From positions 51,616,046 through 51,680,045 of the forward strand of contig NC_088302.1 in assembly GCF_032854445.1 (NCBI RefSeq): DNA of 64,000 bases. Direction: 5' to 3'. The first letter of the stretch is position 1. Each line of letters begins with the position of its first letter. The position numbers and the translations under genes were made by a program. The stretch is from Liolophura sinensis. Taxonomy: Eukaryota; Mollusca; Polyplacophora; Chitonida; Chitonidae. Below the pieces are notes generated by a model. That model was not told where the DNA came from, searched no databases, and saw only the letters and a program-made list of their open reading frames with translations. This document shows positions 59,064 to 64,000 of the stretch, in pieces.

Positions 59064-60038
59064 GTACTTATTATTCGCTGGAATTTATTTTCGCGGAGTT
59101 TCTCCAAAAATATGTTCGTGGAAATTAATTTTCGCGTATTTAAGAGAATACTGAAAAAAACGATCTTAAAACTTTCCAAGATATAATTTTGCCGAAATTA
59201 TTCAAGCATGTCAAACAGGTGTCATCATGTGTGGCTTTAATCCTTTATTGTTTTCTGCGGTGTCGCTAATCCTCGGGATCTGGATCAGAGATTAAAGCCA
59301 TGGGTGATGGATTATCACTACGTAAGAAGATTACTTTCGCACCAACCGTGAGCAGTACTTAAACATGTGTTACTTCTTTTCGAATCATTGATGAGTACTT
59401 TTAAACACCTGGCAAAGTGACCTGTCAACTTTTGAGCAGTTTAGCGTAAAATATACGAATTCACCATTATCGGCGCCAGTCACTCATTCTTTATCAAGCA
59501 TTACGGTAAGTTTTGCATTGTTTTCAGTTTTAATCGTCCTCTGTAGCAGGTCAGAAACCGCAACATTGTCGTAGCTGTCAAACGCCCATTGTGTTGTACA
59601 CACTTCACAGTGTGTTAGAATCTCGCTCATTGAACCACAAGATAGACACAGCCAGTGGGACAGCGTGTATCAGAGCGACATTCATTAGAAGCTAACACGT
59701 GCTGGTATCTGCTTTTCTTTCACTTTGCTGGCATAGTGAACACTAATCAAACTAAAGATGAACGAACTCACACCTTGTTTTATACCCACCAAGCCTAAGC
59801 ACCAGAGTTTGTATATATTTAAACCATAATTTCTCTTGCCTGCTGTTAAAAAATTTAGCTGACCAGTCAGGCTCTCTTAGCGCAACTCTCGTCAGCCTGG
59901 CAAAGATTTCACTTCATGTTATGGCTACTACCTGTAGTATATGATTCAATATTGGATATTTTTCGCTGGAATTATTTTTTCGCGGTGAATTATTGACCGC
60001 GAAATCCGCGAAAATTAGATCCACGCGAAATTAAGTAC
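59064..60038. mobile_element. Probable non-autonomous DNA transposon (MITE-like)
   Basis: The left end 'gtacttattattcgctggaa' then 'tttattttcgcggag' is an imperfect inverted copy of the right end, whose reverse complement begins 'gtacttaatttcgcgtggat' then 'ctaattttcgcgg'. Spacing is 975 bp. There is no transposase ORF inside and no clear target-site duplication, so the boundaries are approximate. Confidence 0.45.
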
Positions 60039-60039
60039 G

Positions 60040-61930
60040 TCACAGTACTGTTTAAACAGATTATTATCTTTATAATTAGGACCACTAGCTAAATCTGGAC
60101 ACTAATCCTTCAATCAATGAATTTCATTTTATCTCTTGTAGTATATGATTTCACGTCAGTATAGATTTAGATATGGATGTTAGTGAATTAAAAGAGTAGT
60201 ATTTTTCAGAGACAGTAATGTAGGCTGTATTACTGCGAGGAGGTTGTTCTAACCTCTTGTTTGTGCAGCCATTGTAAAAAAATTACTCTCCACGCCCATT
60301 GTTCAACACACAGCATTTACAAACATTACGAATTATAAAAAGTATTTTAACTGCATTTTCATTGAAGTTTAACATATCAATGTGTAGAGCTTGTGTTGTT
60401 ACGTGTCACTGACTAAAGGCAATTGTCGTAGCGAGTATGACTAATTTTATGGATAAGCGACTCGCTAAAGAAATAGGCTAAAACCTCCCCCTCACCTCGG
60501 CAAGTACGCGTTTTCCTTTGTCCAGTTTGTATCAGCATCTCTCGTCCTTTTCCCCACCCTACTTGTTGTGGTCCTGTACGAGTGCAATTTTCAATGATAG
60601 CTGTTTAGCTGTCAGTGACACTAGTTTTCCAACTCTCTTTGCTATTCCTCACAGTGCATGCGTCACTCTCTACGCTCGCTTTGCACCAGTGTCACTGGTA
60701 TCACATATTGTAGAAAATCCGCAATATTTGAACAAAGCATATATGTCATCAGGGTTAACAGTCTTCCCACGGCAATCTCTACCTTTGTTTTTATACTGAT
60801 AATATGTCGCACGGGTCGAAATATACAAAAATGGTGGTAGTGGTATAAAGCAATTGTGTTGAACAGCGCATGCGTCTTCAGAAAAAATGCTTCACTTCAG
60901 TACAACTGTAAATACTTAGTCCACGTCTAACCCAACGCCTTCCGCGCACACTTCGGCTTCTTTTGCGTATTAAAATCGCAAAAGAAATCGGCAAATTTCA
61001 AACAGGTTTCTAAACTCCTCACAATGGGGCACCAACCACAATACTGACGGATATTACCTGTTACACACAGCCATCTACATAGCCTTCTCCACAAATGTCA
61101 CTAATTGTCACTTTTACGTATGACAGAATAACTTCAAGTATGGGACAGTTCGAGCTATAAGTACATGTCTGATCTGACCCTGGTTTGGATCAAGGTACAG
61201 CAGTTGACATATATAACTACTTATTACAAGATTTGGTGAGGGGCACTTTGATGCGTAGCTTGGCGCCGGCATTCACACGGGCCAACAGTTAGGCACAACA
61301 TATGTCTACAGAAGGGATATTGTGAGATACGAGATATATTGTCTCTTTGTCTGTAGGGACAGATTTATGAATTTGGTTGTGGCGGAACTCGATCAGTCGA
61401 TGGTTTATACTGACAGTGAGCATACTCGCGGAGAAAGTACTTGTATCGAGTGTAACGGGAATAAATCTCCTAACCTCCGCACAAAAAGAGATTATGTTCT
61501 TGCTGCGCGTATTTCTGTCTGTCTGTCTGTCTGTCTCTCTGCCCGCCTGTCTGCCTGTCTGTCTGACTGTCAGAACTTCACGGAAAAGTTACAAACGCAT
61601 TTAGAATGAAAAAACTGTCCTTGGCCCAAGCAGAAATCCACTAAATTCTAGTTTTGATAAGACTCTGGCCCCGTGATCAGAAAGAGATCTTAGACTGAAG
61701 CCAAAATTTCACTATAAAAATAATGATTTTATATGTACCAAAATGATTTTATATGTACCAAAGTCGAACACACTAAAAATAATGATTTTTCACTGACTTA
61801 AGTCTAGGACCGTTTAGTTATCTAGAGGCTGTTAGTTTTTTCAAAAAATCCCCTTTCACATTCATACCGTTGATAGAATAACTTCTGGGACAAGAAATTG
61901 TAGGCTAAACCAAGAGTTATATCCTTTATA
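60040..61930. other. Intergenic, with (CTGT)n tract
   Basis: No gene recognised. A CTGT-rich microsatellite lies at 61513-61570. The open frame at 60518-60799 has no domain or splice context. Confidence 0.4.
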
Positions 61931-61933
61931 AGT

Positions 61934-61939
61934 TTTATT
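61934..61939 (-). promoter_or_regulatory. Poly(A) signal of gene D
   Basis: AATAAA on the minus strand about 65 bases after the stop codon at 62005. Confidence 0.6.
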
Positions 61940-62004
61940 TCCGTATAATACAAGTTTTCCAGTTTATCGAGTAAGAAAGATTATGTCTATACGACCGTAT
62001 CTTG

Positions 62005-63788
62005 TCACCGAGTCGTGGTGTTTGTTTCATCCCCATCGTCACTGACGGCCTCTTCTCGGACAGCTGAGGACAGAAACACACAATAATGACATATGGACAA
62101 TACTGAACCACAATTAGCCCATGTACACTGTGTAGCTGCTAACGGTGTCATATTATGGTATTACAATCAAGATATACAAACTGTGATATCATGTAAAACT
62201 CAAAGACAGTAGAAGACTGTGGTATCACGATTTGACAGACTGTAGTATCACGATTGGAATGACTGTGGTATCATAACTTGACAGACAGTGGTGTCACCGT
62301 TTGGCATACTGTGGTATCACGACTTGGTACATCGTGGTATCCCGATTTTACAGACTGTTGTATCACGATTTGGCAGACTGGGTTATGACGATTTGACACA
62401 CTGTGGTATCACCGTTTGGCAGACTGTGGTATCACAATCTGACCGACTGTGGTATCATCGTTTGGTACACTGATGCATCACAGTTTGACAGAATGTGGTA
62501 TCACGATTTCCCAGATTGGTGGTATCACGATTTGGCACGTTGTGGTATCACGATTAAGACATACAGACTGCTTTATCGCGGCACGAAATAAAAGACTCTT
62601 GTGTAATGGAAAAACGGAGAGCTTGAGAAGCGTCGACATGAATACGACTGTAGTAACGGTCTTTTAACCAACTTTCTAGGTTATAATATCTGTCAGTGTG
62701 TAGGTCTAGTATTGGATGGAATTTCAGAATCCATAAATCGACATTCATCGTCCTCATATAGAGTACAAATGGTCGGTACGAAAGCAATGTAATAATAGAC
62801 ATTATTACGGACTGGTATGTCCTTACGAACCCATTCCCCCTCTCCGCCGAGTGCCCGAATGACTATGTCAGTATATAGAATACTAACTTTACCAGGGTCA
62901 AGTACTCACCTATAAGGAATTCCTCTCTGACAAAACGTTATCCTCTGGAAATAAAACAAAAGGGATTTCATAAACTACACCAGTACGTACACGTACGTCA
63001 GATGAATTGAATGCTACATCAGTAGAGCATAGGGTTTCTGAATTCTAACTGTTAGTATCCGTCAGAAACGCTTCTATACACTTACTGTTAGTATTTGTCA
63101 AAGAGAAGTCTACTGTACACTAACTGTTGGTATCTGACAAGGAGAATACTTCTATACACTTACTGTTAGTATCTGTGAAGGAGAAGGCTTCTATATACTT
63201 ACTGTTTATGTACACTTACTGTTAGTATCTGACAAGGAGAAGGCTTCTATACACTTACTGTTTTCTGTACACTTACTGTTAGTATCTGACAAGAAGAAGG
63301 CTTCTGTACACTTACTGTTAGTATCTGCAAGGAGAAGGCTTCTATACACTTACTGTTTTCTATACACTTACTGTTAGTATTTGTCAAGGAGAAGGCTTCT
63401 ATACACTAACTGTTAATATCTGTCAAGGAGAAGGCTTCTATACACTTACTGTTTTCTATACACTTACTGTTAGTATCTGTCAAGGAGACGGCTTCTATAC
63501 ACTTACTGTTAGTATCTGTCAAGGAGAAGGATTCTACTGTATATACCGGTACTTATTGTTATTATCTGTCAAAGAAAAAGCTTCTTAACAAGAAAAAGAG
63601 ATAGGGTCAACAGGCCTATACTTACTGTTGGTATCTGCCATATAGAAGGCTTCCTGTAAGCCCAGGTTCTGTGACATTTGAGCCAAGGCGACGGCAAACT
63701 CTTCGATTTCAAGAACATTGTTCTCATTCCGATCGTAGAAATCAATGTTTGCTGGCAATTGCGTCAAATGTTCGTCAGGGTCCAGGGC
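62005..63788 (-). CDS. Gene D: EF-hand paralogue, partial, with frameshift in exon 3
   Basis: Three exons are visible; the signal-peptide exon must lie beyond the right end. Exon 2 (63626-63788; acceptor 'tttccaag', donor GTAAGT) encodes ALDPDEHLTQLPANI and EF loop DRNENNVLEIEE, then AVALAQMSQNLGLQEAFYMA and DTN. Exon 3 (62910-62944) continues the second loop as K-DNVLSE. Exon 4 (62005-62063) reads AVREEAVSDDGDETNTTTR and a stop. Intron phases equal those of A-C. Exon 3 is 35 bp; 36 would keep the frame, and as written GAG AGG AAT TCC TTA TAG stops at the exon end. E and A-C have GAA/GAT GAG TTC CTT here, so one base appears to be missing. It may be a pseudogene, a polymorphism or an assembly error. 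Expression evidence would settle which. Confidence 0.8.
62205..62568. repeat. 23 bp minisatellite in last intron of gene D
   Basis: About 16 units of the type 'gactgtggtatcacgatttg' plus three bases, imperfect, between exon 3 and exon 4 of D. Confidence 0.9.
63045..63625 (-). repeat. 39 bp tandem array in gene D intron, derived from exon 2 donor junction
   Basis: About 14 units (some half-units of about 18 bp) run up to the exon 2 donor. On the minus strand the unit is 'gaagccttctccttgacaga' then 'tactaacagtaagtgtata'. The genuine junction reads 'gaagccttctatatggcaga' then 'taccaacagtaagtatagg', again 39 bases. So each unit copies the last 28 bases of exon 2 and the first 11 of the intron. 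Most units keep an intact GTAAGT. Confidence 0.9.
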
Positions 63789-64000
63789 CTTGGAAAGCAA
63801 AAATCATTTTAATATCTATATATTTATATTTTTTTTAGTTATTTATGCATTTATGTTTTTCTATAAAGGCATACGGATATAAGAACCTGTCTGGAGAAAA
63901 ACCACTGCCCTTCCCAGATAGCCTGCAAACTTTTTGATATTTACACGCGACTCGCATGAAGAGATAAACAGACCTCTCGAGGTTTTCACGCCGTGCGAGA

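Overview
The window is animal nuclear DNA, most likely from a mollusc (or a close lophotrochozoan). It is AT-rich, carries one 200-base assembly gap, has spliced genes with GT-AG introns, and is littered with tRNA-derived SINEs whose 3' end (TTCTTGAGTACGGCGTAAAA type) I associate with molluscan genomes. Nothing bacterial is present.

Layout. 1-14.9 kb: gene-poor, with SINE fragments, a wrecked non-LTR retrotransposon (3.4-4.8 kb) and a LINE fragment (14.7 kb). 15.0-47.2 kb: a tandem segmental triplication. Units A (about 14.97-27.24 kb) and B (about 27.56-39.94 kb) are near-identical and offset by about 12.5 kb; unit C (about 40.64-47.2 kb) is more diverged and lacks about 6 kb. Each unit has one minus-strand gene at its left and a 30-32 bp minisatellite at its right. 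47.2-50 kb: a decayed, more distant relative of the same gene (E) beside a 40 bp minisatellite. 50-61.9 kb: SINEs, a 55 bp minisatellite, a probable MITE and a few weak exon candidates. 61.9-64 kb: exons 2-4 of another relative (D), whose first exon lies beyond the window.

The gene family is the main content. Each complete copy (A, B, C) has a non-coding first exon behind a TATA-like box and four coding exons. Coding exon 1 alone encodes a signal peptide, a very basic six-cysteine segment (C-x3-C-x3-C-x12-C-x3-C-x3-C) and a furin-type RKKR site; coding exons 2-4 encode two EF-hand loops and an acidic tail. By my count the basic segment of A is +18 and the rest -19. This looks like a secreted precursor from which a cationic, disulfide-bonded peptide is cut away from an acidic EF-hand partner. 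I do not recognise the family by name; host-defence or mineral/calcium-related roles are inference only. Between A and B the basic segment has changed at ten residues while the signal peptide has not changed at one base.

A second oddity is that introns of this family carry tandem arrays built from copies of the family's own exon/intron donor junctions (69 bp units after coding exon 1 in A/B/C; 39 bp units after exon 2 in D and E).
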